DNA of 64,000 bases from the NCBI GenBank assembly GCA_019155205.2, contig JAHNZQ020000004.1:5091852-5155851 (forward strand), given 5' to 3'. Positions 43,996 to 56,769 of this stretch are shown piece after piece. Every line of letters begins with the position of its first letter. The stretch's first letter is position 1. Below the pieces are notes generated by a model. It ran no database searches and had not been told where the DNA came from. It saw nothing but the letters and a program-made list of their open reading frames with translations. A program made the translations under genes and the position numbers. This DNA is from Gracilaria vermiculophylla. Lineage: Eukaryota > Rhodophyta > Florideophyceae > Gracilariales > Gracilariaceae.

Positions 43996-45360
43996 GGAAC
44001 AATGAAGGAAATTAAATGGCTTGATGTTCAATTGGAATGGTTTTTACGTTGAGGATAATTGCTATCGATGTGGTGGAATGGAATGATGTTGGAGTTTTTT
44101 TTTGCACCTCAACGCAGACCCGTGCGTTCTGTGTTCCAATTGGCCAGATTTGTTTAGTGTCACCTGTCAAAAGCTCGCCAGAATATTTTCTATAGCGAGA
44201 ATTTTAAAGTTGCGAAGCTGTATGTCATTTCGAATACTGTTCACGACACGCCGTTGAAGATTTATATTTTCTGAAATCGCTATAGGGCTTTCTATAACTT
44301 GTGATTTTAATTGCTTTAGCGTTTTATCGCTTGCGAGTGGAGATGCGTTCATAGAGCAACAAGGATCAGTACCTGGTATCTAAAAACCTGTCTCTGAAAA
44401 ACATTAAAGTGGCACTATAGTATTTCACGGTCCTATAGTAATTTCGCCTTAAAAAATTTCTTTTTACTACTTTTGCCTTTCTTTTGACCCAGGGAAACGT
44501 AGACAATGATTCTATTAGAAAATGGAAGGGAATAGACGCCAAGAATGTTTTTGAGCAGCGATTGAGCGACTCCGAAAAACACAAATTATGTGCAAACAGA
44601 TGTCGTCGGACATCCTTTCATTTTTCTGTACCATTTCATGATCATGCACTGAAAACACAAACGCACATGACTCCGCACATTGCCATTGTAGACCACTGTG
44701 GTTCTTAACGACCGCAGATTGCTTAGAGCCCTTTGCCCGAGCATCGCCTCCAGCACCCGCACTCCAGACCCCACCTAGTCAGCTTGTGCACCCGACCTTA
44801 GCTTTTTCCAACACCAGTCACGGGAAGGGGCTTCTTACGCGCCCTTCTTGTCGCAATGAACCAACTATTCTTTCTCTTACAACTACAGCAAGCAAAAAAC
44901 TCGGTCAATAGATTTTCGGAAACGACTATCGATAAGTGGCAGAACACGTTGTGATCGCCGCACTACTTTTAAAGCATCACATCATCCATCTTCATCAGCT
45001 TTCATGATGCTCTTTGGCTCAGGATGCGATTGATCTTGAATAACTCTCTGTGGCTTTGGCCACAAATCGTTTGCATATTTACTTTCTTTTTTTGAACCAC
45101 TTTACGCAACCTACACTCCGTATAGTTCAGAAGCGCACATTCGCATAATTCCCTTAAGATCAAAAGCAAGAGGTCGTTCACGATCTCCAACGGCAATGCA
45201 CTGTCTAGGACTGACGCTTTCATGATATCGAACCAAAGGTTCTACGATAGTGCTTTCAATGATATTTAGTAAAATATTTTCTATTTTCTGTATGATTCTG
45301 CCTTTTGGACGAAGACTTTTGCCACGAGCGATGCAAAATTATGAAAACTAGAGAATATTC
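43996..45360. other. 1.4 kb, probably decayed transposon
   Basis: Lies just upstream of the Harbinger-like fragment and may be its lost 5' part. No readable protein. Confidence 0.4.
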
Positions 45361-45923
45361 ATGCCAAACGCTGCAGAAATTGCTAGCTACAAAACTGCTA
45401 TCTGTAACAAATACTTGCTTCTTCAAGATGTTTACGCAATGGCTGACGGATTAAAACTTTACTTGCAACAAAGTGGAAATAGTGTGATCCAGAACATGTT
45501 TTATAACGGCTGGAAGCATGACCATTATGTTGGAAATGTCCTTATTTTTGTTCATGCAGGTGTAGTTAATGCAGCGGCCTACTATGCTCCAGGATCAATG
45601 CATGACTCAGTTGTTGCAGAGTGGGGAAAGATATACGAGAAATTAGATCGTGCCCACAAAAAGACTGCGGCCACTTGTGTTGTTGATTCTGCATTTAGCA
45701 AAGGACACTACCCATTTCTAGTGAATTCATCACAAGATCTACCTCCCACGAACAGCAGAAATGAACTTCTGAAGGCACGACAGGCAACATCTGCTCGATA
45801 GGCTTCAGAACGGAGAATGAGAGCTTTCCAAGGCTCATTTCTTCGTTTAAGTGACCGCTTTATTTATGAAGAAAATGGTGAAAGGAAGCTTGTTATGAAC
45901 TTAGTCATGCGGCTTTTTAATGT
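45361..45923 (+). pseudogene. PIF/Harbinger-like (DDE_Tnp4) transposase fragment
   Basis: ADGLKLYLQQSG, NMFYNGWKHDHYVGNVLIF, YYAPGSMHDSVVAEWGKIY and CVVDSAFSK are the conserved order of the Harbinger-type DDE domain, as in oomycete copies (the Asp in ADG, MHDS and VVDSAF). One stop at 45799, then RAFQGSFLRLSDRFIYEE...GERKL continues to 45923, where the gypsy family B LTR begins. The end of the gene lies beyond that element, if kept at all. Confidence 0.8.
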
Positions 45924-46759
45924 TGTAGTACAACCCTCCTGCGATGTGGGCCCTTCACAGGTGCATTTTTGGTTTACATAATTGCGCACTATGTCGCGGA
46001 TTGGCGCCCATGACACGTAGAGATTGGCACAGCATTTCTGGTATTTTTCTACAATTTCTTACTATTTTTGTAATGCAGTACAGGACCAACTACAGTAGTC
46101 TACAGTATATAGTGGTTTGGCGATTTTGCCTTGACACTCAGTAAACTTCCTTACGCAGGATACGACCCCCAACACGGGTTTCTGGCTCTGAGCTTTACCG
46201 CTGCCACGTGCCAACACACTCCAAGGAGGTGTGGCCTCGTCACGTACGGATCACTCATCCCCCTTTATTACCAGGAGCTTCATCGCCGCAGCCGCAGGCT
46301 TGTTTCTATATTATCATACAACTGCCGTGTGCTCGCCGCAGTATAGAGATATTTTATTCGCTTTCGCCCCTTGTCCCCTACAACGTCGATCTCGCGTCCG
46401 CCGTCTTTTTTTCCCCGCGGGGCCGCCGTTGGTCGCTTCCCACTCACGTGGTACGGCTCCCCTTTGTTTTTGGTTTTCTTGTTTTGCTTTGTGTCGTCCC
46501 GTGCACGCACCACCAGTGGCCTGCATTCGGGGGTTGCCACGCCACTCTCGTGGGTCCGCCATTCTCTAGGAGATACACCCACATGCACTCATGGATCGCT
46601 GATCTTTCAGCTCTCTACGCCAGTCGTGACGGTTGACCTCGGTCTTACACCCGGCTTTGTTGTGTCAGCCTTGAGAGCGCTATGTTCGCTGGCTGCCCTC
46701 CCTGGAGGGGGATCCCGAACGTCTTCGTGGGTGCATCCGCTCTTTTGCGTTGCACTACA
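45924..46759 (+). repeat. family B 5' LTR (836 bp)
   Basis: Starts TGTAGTACAACCCTCC and ends CGTTGCACTACA. The 3' LTR (56131 on) matches from its first base. The primer-binding-like TGGTACCCAGACTTAGAAG follows at 46763, nearly the same as in family A. Confidence 0.9.
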
Positions 46760-46903
46760 AAGTGGTACCCAGACTTAGAAGAAATTATAGACCCACTTTC
46801 GTGTGTGATTGGCTCTCCATGGGGATTGATTCCCCATTCTTTGGATTGTTGACTCTTCTTGGAAGGTTTCTTAATCGCCGTTTGCTGAACTGCACTGTGC
46901 AGT

Positions 46904-49088
46904 ATGTCTCGACGACCGTCGGATGCACCGCCCGCCGTTACGCGGAGTCGCGCCGACAACACCGAGATTTTGGGTGCTGTCCCACGCGTGGTGAAGAGGG
47001 TGCCGAACTCTCGATCCAAGCCGAAAAGGCAAGGACCCGGCACTCACCTCCTCCAGGAGTCGGAAGCCCCAGTCCAGGTCTTCTCAGGATACTCCAAACT
47101 CGGGTGCCGGCCCGGCTCCCGCCGTCGATGGACCGGCTGAAGCCGATGCTGCCACCCCTCAGGAGGAAAACTGTCTTGTAGAGGAAAATGCAAACCTCGG
47201 TGAGCAGTTCCGCGGTATGCGTGAAGCTCACAATGCTCTCGTAGAGGAGTTTGAAGTCCTGCAAATTAGGTTCGAAAACCTGTCCCTTAAAGAGTTGACG
47301 GATGACATCCGCCTGTTGCGGTCGGACGTCAACTTTCTGTTGGAATGTTTTGGTGGTACCGCTGATTACGTGGAAGCGGTTGAGACCCGATTCACTCGTG
47401 TGAGTGACAATCTAAAGACGTTGGAGCAAACCATCTTGATGGATGAAAATGCCGCGGACGCGCCGAATGCTATATCGCAGAAGCTAGAACACGGAAAAAA
47501 GAAGAAGTAGCACCACAACCGCCGTGAGCATGTGGACTACGACTCAAAGCCATCTGATTCCTCACTGTCTTCACAGATTTCACACCGTTCAAAGCGGTCC
47601 GACTCGACAGATATATCATCCGATGATGACTGCCGAGGCCGCTCGTCCATTCGAAACGGTCATTAGCCACCCAAGTTGTGATTCGCGCCGGTGAAAAGGG
47701 AAGGAAACACCATTGATTGAAGAAGTTGAAGAGCACGAACCCGTCCGTTATATAAACCGCTTGTTTCCTACCGATACTATCGGCTCGAGGACTCCTCTTT
47801 GGATCGTACGCCCCGTGGTACGGGTAAGGACAAGGACTGCATCAATCGAATGCAGCTGTCCTTGCGAAACCAGACTCTTTCTGGAACGGAACCCATATTG
47901 GCATTGGATTTCCCCGCGGGGTTTGTTGCTGAAGCCGATATTCTCGGAATGAATGAAGGGCAAGCGTTTATCGCGCTCCCGTACCTCCTACGTGGCCTCG
48001 CTGAGGATCACTACAAATCTGTCAGAGGTTCTTCTCGAGTCTCCGAAGGAGGAATGACATGCTGGCCTGAAACTGTCCAGTACCTGTTGAGCTCCTATGC
48101 CACGAATTCCGCGATTCAAGCGGCTATTCTTGCGCTACGCAATACCCCCCAAAAACATGAGGAAACAGAAACCGAGTTGTCGGTACGACTGAATATGGCG
48201 TTTCGCAGATGTGGTAATGTCTACCCCGCGGAGATACTCTGTACGATGTATATCGACGGCCTGGACCCGACAATCCGAACGCTCGTTGCCCGATTTAAGG
48301 AGGACCGTCGCAAGACCATCTAATTGGAACTGGTTCAACACGCGCAAGCGGAAGGTAACGCGGTACGCGCTTGAACCCCTACTGTGAAAACTAGGACCGC
48401 AAAAGCGTTGTTGCTGGATGACCGATCTTCGTCGCTGTCGTCTGGTACGCATGGAGCACCCCAGGATGAGTATGACAATTTCCAGCTCGCTGGTAGTGTG
48501 AACCCGTTTTTGGCGATCACGGAAATATCGTCTACGACGGAATAGACCTATGACACGGCTCATGATGACGCACTGCTTTACATAGGGTCAAACCGTACCG
48601 TGCATGGACCCCGCGTTCCATACTCGAACGGTATAATCCGACAGAATCGGCCTGGATGGAGAGATACCCGCCCTGCGATGAAGTTTGCTGAAGCACGTGG
48701 TGGTTTACGACCCCCGCGCGCGGGTCCAATCTGTCATCTATGCTACGAACATGGCCACATTTTGCCGGACTGCATCCTCACACTGAGGGAATTTTCCCGA
48801 GTGGTCGGTAATTATGAAGCCCTGACTCCGAGGGAGAAGCAGACCGTATCTACCACGTCATATCTTCGAGCGAAGACAGAGTTCTCACGAAGTGTGATGA
48901 AAGAAAAACCGTTGTCTGCGTTGTTGCCTTCGGCTCAGCCGGTACCCAACCAATCCATTCCCACCGAAGTGGCTGCTGGCGCCCCACTGCTGGTGGTTCA
49001 GGATCCAGAGGCCCTGCCTAAGGCGTATCAGCCCCAGAAAAACTATTCTCGGAAGTCACCCTTGTGGAAGAGGCGTCCCCGACATTGA
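46904..49088 (+). pseudogene. family B gag, broken
   Basis: Starts at ATG 46904, shifts frame near 47100, then a coiled-coil-like stretch (47217-47507, ends GKKKK and stop), a capsid-like stretch (47799-48323, WPETVQYLLSSYATNSA, FRRCGNVYPAE) similar in order to the family A gag, and a part with an intact CCHC zinc knuckle, CHLCYEHGHILPDC (48732-48773). At least three stops. Confidence 0.8.
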
Positions 49089-49297
49089 GGTTGTCAACGC
49101 CCGAGGCGTCCCAGCCTCGCTCCCAGGTCAACGTCCTCTCGAGAAAAGAGGCCGTCTCAGACGTGGAATCGGAACACTTTGGTGTTTTACGTCGACCGTG
49201 GAAACGGGTTTGCAACCTCCGGTTCCCGGACAGAGTCCTGGTGATGGGCAATCGTAGTCATAAGGTGTAGGCCGACCTTGGTCTATGTACGCAGTTT

Positions 49298-52200
49298 ATG
49301 GTGCAAGTTTTAACCGTGCTGGACACGGGAACAGGTCCCAGTTTCATTGTGGAGTGGCTGTCGCCCCCGCCGATGTGGTCTAGAATCTGCAACGGGGTGG
49401 TACCGGACATCACTGACGCGAACAATAATCCGTTGTCAACGGTGGGTACCATAGATGCGGATATCTGTCTTGGATTATTCGTGGGGAAACTGGACTTTAT
49501 TGTATGCCGGAAGCTCGCGGCCCCAATCATTTTGGGATCTGACTTCTGTGACAGATTCGTTGACGCAATACGTCCCTGCTTAAAGCGTGTTGAAATGGAA
49601 GATGGGTCGTCGGTACCCATCACTCGTCGTCTGCTACGGCGAGCCTCTTAGAAGCATATACCACTCCCTGTTGCGCAGGAACCTCCGCTGGCTAGCCAGG
49701 ATTCTACGAAGCTTCGCGTGGCCGCGTCTGTCCGCATACAGCCGGACTCGCAGGTCCGGGCTGGCTTGAATTCGCGTCGGCATGGCCTCCGCATGATACA
49801 GCCGCTTTCGTCCCTATACGATAGGTATCAACTCGCCGTGACGAATAGGGTTGCTCACATTGACCCGGATAAACCGTTTTAACGTGATGGTCGCCAATCT
49901 TGGCTCAAAACCCCAGTCACTGGTGAAGAACGAAGTTATCGGGTCCGTGATGCCTCATGCCACTGCAAGGGTTCCTATTCGATTGACCGCCACCGATGTT
50001 TTCGTCTTGGTTCACTCTGAGGAGGGGGAGGACGCTGACGTTCGTTCGGCTACGGTCCAACAAACGAATGATTCAGATTCTAAAACTGCATTGCCATGAT
50101 GAACTTCTACGAGTTATGACCATACTGACCCCGTGAAGGAGCTCGAAAATCTCGATATCAGCCATGTGCGGGAGTCACACCGGGAACGGCTGCAAGATAT
50201 GCTGCGGGAATTTACCACAATGCGGGATGGTTCTCTTGGGGAGACTTATACAACGAAACACCGGATCGACCTCTTGCAAAACGCGAGGCCAGTTACTCAA
50301 CACCCTTACGGGGCAGACCTGAAAGCTAGAGAGGAGGAGTATTTCCAAGTGGAAAAGATGCTCCGAGCTGGAGTTATAGAACCGGCTCAGTCGCCGTGCG
50401 CATCTCCCGTTGTACTGGCTCCGAAACTTGATTGGTCCTGGCGTTTTTGTAATGACTACCGTCGTCTAAACGCTGTTACCGTCAAAGATGTGTATCCGAT
50501 TCCATGAATGGATGAGTACATCGATTTGCTCGGAAAAGCTACCGTGTTCACGGCTCTTGACGCCAAGTGAGGTTATTGGCAAGTCCCTGTCAGGGAGGAA
50601 TACCGAGACAAGACAGCATTCGTATGTCACTTGGGACTTTACAGCTTCAAGCGGATGCCATCCGTCCTGACGATCGCGCCAACAACGTTCCAGCGAGCCA
50701 TCGATATCTTACTGGTACGCTTCAATTGGAGAACGTGCCTCGTATACCTCGACGATATCATCATTAACTCCAATAACTTAGACGAACATCTCACCCATGT
50801 ACGGGATATTGATGCCACGTTACGTGATGCTGGAGTCTCTCTTAAGCGGAGGAAATGTGAGTTCTTTACAGATACTATCAAGTATCTAGGCCGCATTATC
50901 CGTCCGGGACGTGTCATGATCGATAAAGCTCGAGTGAAGTCGCTGTGCAAGGCGAAGGAACCCGGAACTCAAACGAAACTACGCTCTTTTTTAGGATTGG
51001 TCAACGTCTATCGACGGTTGATTCCCAACTTCACTGATATCGCAGCACCACTCAACGCTTTGTTGCGGAAGGGCCAACCGCAGAAGCTGGAGCCTTTCAC
51101 GCCCGCTCAAACGGATGCTTTTAACTCCCTCAGAGAGGATGTCACAACGGCCCCGATTCTGTCGTTATCAAAACCAAGACATCCATATACCGTGGACATG
51201 GACTCTAGTGACTACAAAGTAGGTTGTGCGATCTTTCAAACATCTCTCGAAGGAGAACGCAAATCCATTGGGTACTGGTAATGCTCTTTCAACGTCCACG
51301 AGCGGAATTACTCCATATAGGAGAAGGAGTGTCTCGCTGTAGTGTGGGCACTCTCCACTCGCCGCCCATACCTCATGGGTGTGCATCTTACCGTTTACAC
51401 TGATCACTCTGCTATGCGGTGGATCATGACTATCTCAGAGTCATCAGGCCACTAAATGCGTTGCGGACTCCGCCTGGTGGAATTTGATTTCAAAGTTGTC
51501 TACCAAAAGGGCACTCAAAACGCGCAAGAGGACGCGCTGTCGCTTTTATCCACGAATGGGAAAGCCTTGACGGTCGGTGACGAAGATATTCCCTGCATTT
51601 TTAGCAGATAACACGGTCTCCAAGGCACTGGAATGCGCACACAACATGTGGGAATTGGACCCGAACACGGATGATGACATGGACGCATTGTTGGTCGCGG
51701 ATGTCGCAGAGAAACCCCCGCCGGGAAACTTTGTCCCAGTTTTTCCGGAGGAGGTGTTTCGTGAATAGCAAGGGGACCTCTTTTGTAGGAAGATTCGTAC
51801 TTACCCTAACGGTGGTGCGCAGATCCCCTTTCGAGTGAATGAGTTTGGGTAGTTGGTTAGTACAGTACAACTAACTCCACAAATTGTGGTACCACATATT
51901 CTACTGTCAAGGGTATTGCACTTGCCGCACAATGCGAAATTGGGATGACACAGCGGTGGGCGGAAGCTATTTCTCACGTTGAGAAGAAGTTTCTGCTGGC
52001 CCGCCATGTTAGTTGTTGTTACGCCACAGTTCGCTTCTGTGTTGAGTGTGCGAATAACCGGGTCAAACTCCGTAAGAAGTCAACTACGTTGACATTATTT
52101 CCGGCCCGGGCTCCTCTCGAGTTTGTTGCTATCGACATTCTCGGTCCACTACTCACCGCGAGGCGTGAAAACAAGCTTCTGCTTGTAATTACAGATCGTT

Positions 52201-52660
52201 TCTCGAAGCTGGTCATAACCATACCCTTACGGAATATATCCGTTTTCGCGGTGGCACAAGCGTTTGTAACCCATTGGTTGTTTGTCTACGGTCCGTCGGT
52301 ATACATCTTCTCCAATAACGGGAACAAGTTTGCTTCGCGATTCTTTGAGTACGTATGCAGGATCCTGGATATCAAGAACCTGTTTACAACTACTTGACCT
52401 CCCCATTGTAGTTGGCAGGTCGAGCGGTTTAACCGAACGCTGTTAGCGTCTCTTCGCTCTTACGTGGCTGATCACCCCAAGACGTGGGACCTGTTTACTG
52501 ATGCGCTAACGTTCGCATACAACACACAGGTGCACCGCACAACGGATTTGACTCCATTCGAATTGGTTTTATCGCGCCATCCCCCGGCGGTGGCATTGGG
52601 ACCTCAGCCTACGCTGGAAGACTTCCCTTCTGTGAAGTAATACCGCCATAAATGGAAGAC
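49298..52660 (+). pseudogene. family B pol: protease, reverse transcriptase, RNase H, integrase
   Basis: Protease motif VLDTGTG (49316) and a closing ILGSDF. Reverse transcriptase 50133-51281 with CNDYRRLN, TALDAK, FVCHLGLYSFKRMP and the active-site YLDD (CLVYLDDIII, 50739); stops at 50505 and 50569. RNase H 51180-51560 with YTVDMDSSD, ECLAVVWA and YTDHSA. Integrase 51890-52650: the first HHCC part is poor, CATVRFCVECAN lacks spacing, then FVAIDILGPL (first Asp), FSNNGNKF where SDNG is expected (second Asp lost), and VERFNRTL (Glu). Not functional. Confidence 0.9.
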
Positions 52661-54300
52661 GTGGGTCACTAAGCTAATTCCGTTTGCACGGATTGCGATG
52701 GCCGGAGCCCAAGCCACTTACAAGCGTGATTTCGATGCCCGCATTCGCGGTAAGGCACCGCCGATCACGGCAGGTGATCACATCTTCGTAAGGAAGGAAC
52801 ACTGGAACCCTGATAAGGAGACTCGTCATAAGCTGTTTCCCGTCACGGACGGACCCTACAAGGTGGTCTCCGTACAGGACAGTAACATCGTGGTGGAGAT
52901 GAACGACGCTCAGGAGCCCATTACCCGCGATCGTGTAGTCCTCGCACCGGCACCCCTGCTGAGAGCTGCATCTCCCAAGGATGGGTCCACACCAGTGGGT
53001 GTCCTCGCGGCGCCTACAGCTGCGACTGCCAACACTGCCGTGGTGAACCGGCCCTTGGGGATACCACACCCAAACCGGGCATTGTCGGACTTACCGATGT
53101 TATGGGATTCTGGCCGTGCTGGAGCTTCTGCACTGGTTAACCCGGTACGCGGTGCGTATTCCCGCCATTTGGGTGTTCATACTGCTCCCCATGCCCCTCC
53201 GTCTAAGAAGGGGGAGGAAGCTGCTGACGTTCGTCGAAGAGAGAGTACCGCACAGTCGCGGATGGATAACCGTGTTGCACGGACGTTGACACCATCAGGA
53301 TGAACAGACGTCAGTTGGAAGCACCGTTACGGGACGGACTCAACGCGCAATTGCGGTCTACACCACTTAGAGGGACTGCTAAACGTGACACGCGCTCCAC
53401 CACGGTGGCCCGCATTCTCCATAGGGACAGTGGCTCGAATGCACAATCGCATACAGGACAACATCACATTGTAGTGGGACAGACATCGTAGAACCCGCGC
53501 AAGCACGTGAAAGAGCCGGCCACACCATCAGAGGATGAGCCGGAACGCGCTAACCGCGGAGGTACGTCGACAGCTCAGCTGGATACTGTACAACAGCCTC
53601 AAGCCAGTGGTTTGGTCCCGTCGACGTTGATTGACGCGCGCAGGACAGCGCCACGGGATGTCAAAACGAAGTCGGATGCACACTCAACCTCCAGTGGAGC
53701 GCGCCCACTGGGCACAGAAGGAGCGCACGCTGGCCCACGAGCACCATGAAGTATCGGAAACAGCCCGACAAAGTTGGTGGAGCACGCCGCATGCAATGGA
53801 CAGGACTCAAGTACTCGGCGAGAACCCATGGTTGTACGGGAGGGAGCGGCGGTCCGGGAAAAACCTCGCCTCGGCGATGAAAGTACCGCTACGCCGAGGG
53901 AGCCGGGACCCCCGAAGGGAAAGGAAACGCCCGTCGGAAAGCCGATGCAGAGCAGGCCGAGTGAGAAACCACCCCGCCGAGCGGTTGAAGGGGCCCCGTA
54001 CCTGGTGAACATCTCTCCACAGTCAATGGGATGGCCTTCTCACATGAGGACGGCTTCGCCTGGGCGATCTGACACTCGTCACCTCGATGCGGAAGTTTCC
54101 CCATACAGGACCGTCGTCACACGTCAGGGTCGTGAATTGTACGAACAGGAGTTGGTTGTCGACCACATCGTGGAACTTCGTACAGCCCCGCGGGGTATGT
54201 CCAATATCGTGTACGATGGTACGGTTTTGTCTCCGAAGGGGATATTGATGAGCCCATCAGTCACCTCCTACATTCAAAAGTGGTTGTGTATCACCGCCGC
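52660..54300 (+). pseudogene. family B integrase C-terminus and chromodomain-like end
   Basis: From 52698 the GPY/F-like part is readable (DHIFVRKEHWNPDKETRHKL, FPVTDGPYKVVSVQDSN), followed by a long Pro/Arg-rich spacer with frame changes. Near 54141-54290, ELVVDHIVELRTAP...YDGT..SPKGILM resembles the start of a retrotransposon chromodomain, matched in position by the clearer one of family A (60163-60369). Confidence 0.6.
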
Positions 54301-54477
54301 ACGCGGAATGGCATCCCTACATTGGTGGTCAACGCCCAGGTGGGTTAGCTACCCACCACGGTGGAAGATAAGAAAAAAAGAAGAACAAATGAAGAAGATG
54401 AAGGAAATGATGATGAAGGGATGCAAGGAAATGCTACTGTACACCATCGGTGATCGAAGCCCATGTGGATTAGCTCC

Positions 54478-56100
54478 TCACCTCGGTGGATTAGTTTTCA
54501 TGCCATTATATACGGATATTGACTCCTTGCTGGTGCAGTTTGCGTTCTGCGATTCAGCGATCTTAGTGTACCACGCAATTGAAGGCGGCTTCACACAGAC
54601 CTTCTCGTCTGGTTTATTATCTCCCGGGAGAAACTTTGGTGACTTCGGGATATGTTTGCCACTCTTACAGTGGAAAGCTTTCATTCTTAAAGACTCACTT
54701 TTCCCCGAGGGCTGTTGCTTCTCGCCCTTTGTCTGAGGTGTCGAGATGGCCCTGCATTTGCTATTAGACTCCGACTTGATCGTGTCTGATCGCCCTCTTT
54801 TCCACTTGTGGAATTTGATGGGTTTTCGTCCAGATTGCTGGCTCACAGCTCCTCTATGTCCGCAATAACGGTTTTTCCCATCACTGATGATGTCTTGATT
54901 TTAACGTGATGGGTTGTTTCAGCAGCTGTGCTATTTTTGGTCGCCCACGCACCGTGGTATTGATACCCCATTTTTGGGATGTTGACCTTGCCAATCACCG
55001 CTGCGCGGATGCTAATGGCGTCTACGTTCCCTAATGAGATCAATCATGCATTTCCAGGTACCATTTTGACGGGTTCTGGAGTCCTTCGATGACGGATCTC
55101 GATTTTCAATGACGGGCTACAAAATTCCCTGATGGCCAGGTGCAAAATCCCCACAACTTTGAGAGCACATCTCCGTTTCGGATGACTCCGCCAGGAACTA
55201 TTCTGGAAGTATCTACACGCTTCTACGGAATCCGAACCCAAAAATGCTCCGTAGCTTTAGAGTTATGACACCATTTCAGTTCGCTGGCCTATTTTTAGAC
55301 GAAAGTGAAACGGGTGGTTCTTTCCCCCATAAGTGTGTTCAATCACCTCTACAATGGTGTCGCTCTAAAATCCGGAATCTTAAAAGTCGTCCGACGTATC
55401 GGGTTTGTTCTCAGCGTGGCTGGTTCGAAAGGTATGGCGACTTACATTTTTCAGGTTTCTGAAAACTATTTTCTCGCTCAGTGAACGTGGTCAAACCGCG
55501 TTCTGCGTGATCACTCCGAACTGCTTTCGTGTTTTGCCGTCGTAACGGAGTATGTACCGCTAAACGCAGTGATGTTTGGACTACACGGTGAACAGCAGGG
55601 GTCCTCAACATGCCATACATGGATTTTTACAGTACTCTCGCAATTCCACCGCGGTCGTTCGAACTCAGATGATGCTGGATCATCCTGAACCGACACTGCA
55701 TAGCAGGAAAAACACCCATGTTTCTGGCGAAGTGAACCGACGTGTCGGGATTGTATTTGGAAGCTGTCGTTGACGAAGGTTGCCTACATGATGCACTACT
55801 GTACTGCATTTCGATGCACGCTAATACCGTACCGCGGGCAGTTTCTCTCTTGTGAGATGAGACCGCAGAGCCTGGGAGTCGCACCGTCGATCCGGAAGCG
55901 AAGAAGGCAACCATAGTAGGTAAAACGTCAGTCCAGTATGGACACCGTGTCGCAAATGGCGTTGCGTACACCAAACCGCGCCATTAAAAATTCCCATAAG
56001 TATGGTGCAGTCCTTCGAAAAGGTTATGGAGCACTGCAATGACGGATGAAGATGTCCGCTCAGCACTCGGGTGTTTGTTGATGAAGTTCTTTGTCTCTAG
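54478..56100 (-). pseudogene. possible decayed antisense ORF of family B
   Basis: Antisense to the element, between chromodomain and 3' LTR, several protein-like frames follow one another (55974-55411 with one stop, 55241-54843 with one stop, 54846-54478 Lys/Ser-rich). I recognise no domain. Position matches the intact antisense ORF of family A copy 2, but sequence similarity is not evident. Confidence 0.3.
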
Positions 56101-56130
56101 AGTGCGACTCCGAGACTAAGGAGGGGGACA

Positions 56131-56769
56131 TGTATTACAACCCTCCTGGGGGTGTGGGCCTTTCAAAAGTGTATTTTTGGTTTATATAACTGCGCACTTT
56201 GTTGAGGATTAGAGCCCATGACACGTGGAGGTCGGCACAGCATTGCTGGTATTTTTTTACAGTTTATTGGTATTTTTGTAGTCCAATACAGGACCAACTA
56301 TAGTAGTCCACAGTATATAGTGGCTTGAAGATTTCGCCGTGACACTCAGTAAACTTCCTCAAGCAGGGTACGACCCCCAACACGGGTTTCTGGCTCTGAG
56401 CTTTACCACTGCCGCATTCCAACACACTCCAAGGAGGTGTGGCCGCGTCACGTACGGATCGCTCACCCCCTTGTATCACCAGGAGCTTCATCGCCGCAGG
56501 CATGTTTCTATATTATCATACCACTGCCGTGTGCTCGCCGCAGTATTGGGATATTTTATTCGCTTTCGCCCCTTCTCCCCAACACCGTCAGTCTCACAAC
56601 CGCCGTCTCTTATTCCCCGCAGAGCCGTAGTTGGTCACTATCCACTCACGTGGTCTTGCTTTCATTTGTTTTTGGGTTCGTTGCTTTGCTTTGTGTCGTC
56701 CCATGCACGCGCCACCGGTGCCCTACATTCGAGATTCGGCACGCCACTCTCGTGGATCCGCCACCCTTA
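56131..56769 (+). repeat. family B 3' LTR, truncated
   Basis: Preceded by a purine tract (AAGGAGGGGGAC). Starts TGTATTACAACCCTCC and follows the 5' LTR for about 640 of 836 bp. Its last part should resume beyond the right window edge, after family A copy 2. Confidence 0.88.

Larger units (their letters stand above)
45924..56769 (+). mobile_element. Ty3/gypsy chromovirus family B, degenerate
   Basis: 5' LTR 45924-46759, primer-binding region, gag, protease, reverse transcriptase, RNase H, integrase, chromodomain-like end, a 1.9-kb 3' region, polypurine tract and a 3' LTR from 56131 that is broken at 56769 by family A copy 2. It entered a Harbinger-like gene (preceding 5 bp aatgt). Over ten stops and frame changes in pol. 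Confidence 0.92.

Noticed and set aside
44484..44708. Small gene of 74 codons
   Set aside because: No recognisable features, in a region of decayed transposons.
46208..46778. Overlapping frames of 100-140 codons
   Set aside because: They lie inside the GC-rich family B LTR and occur in several frames on both strands, as expected by chance.
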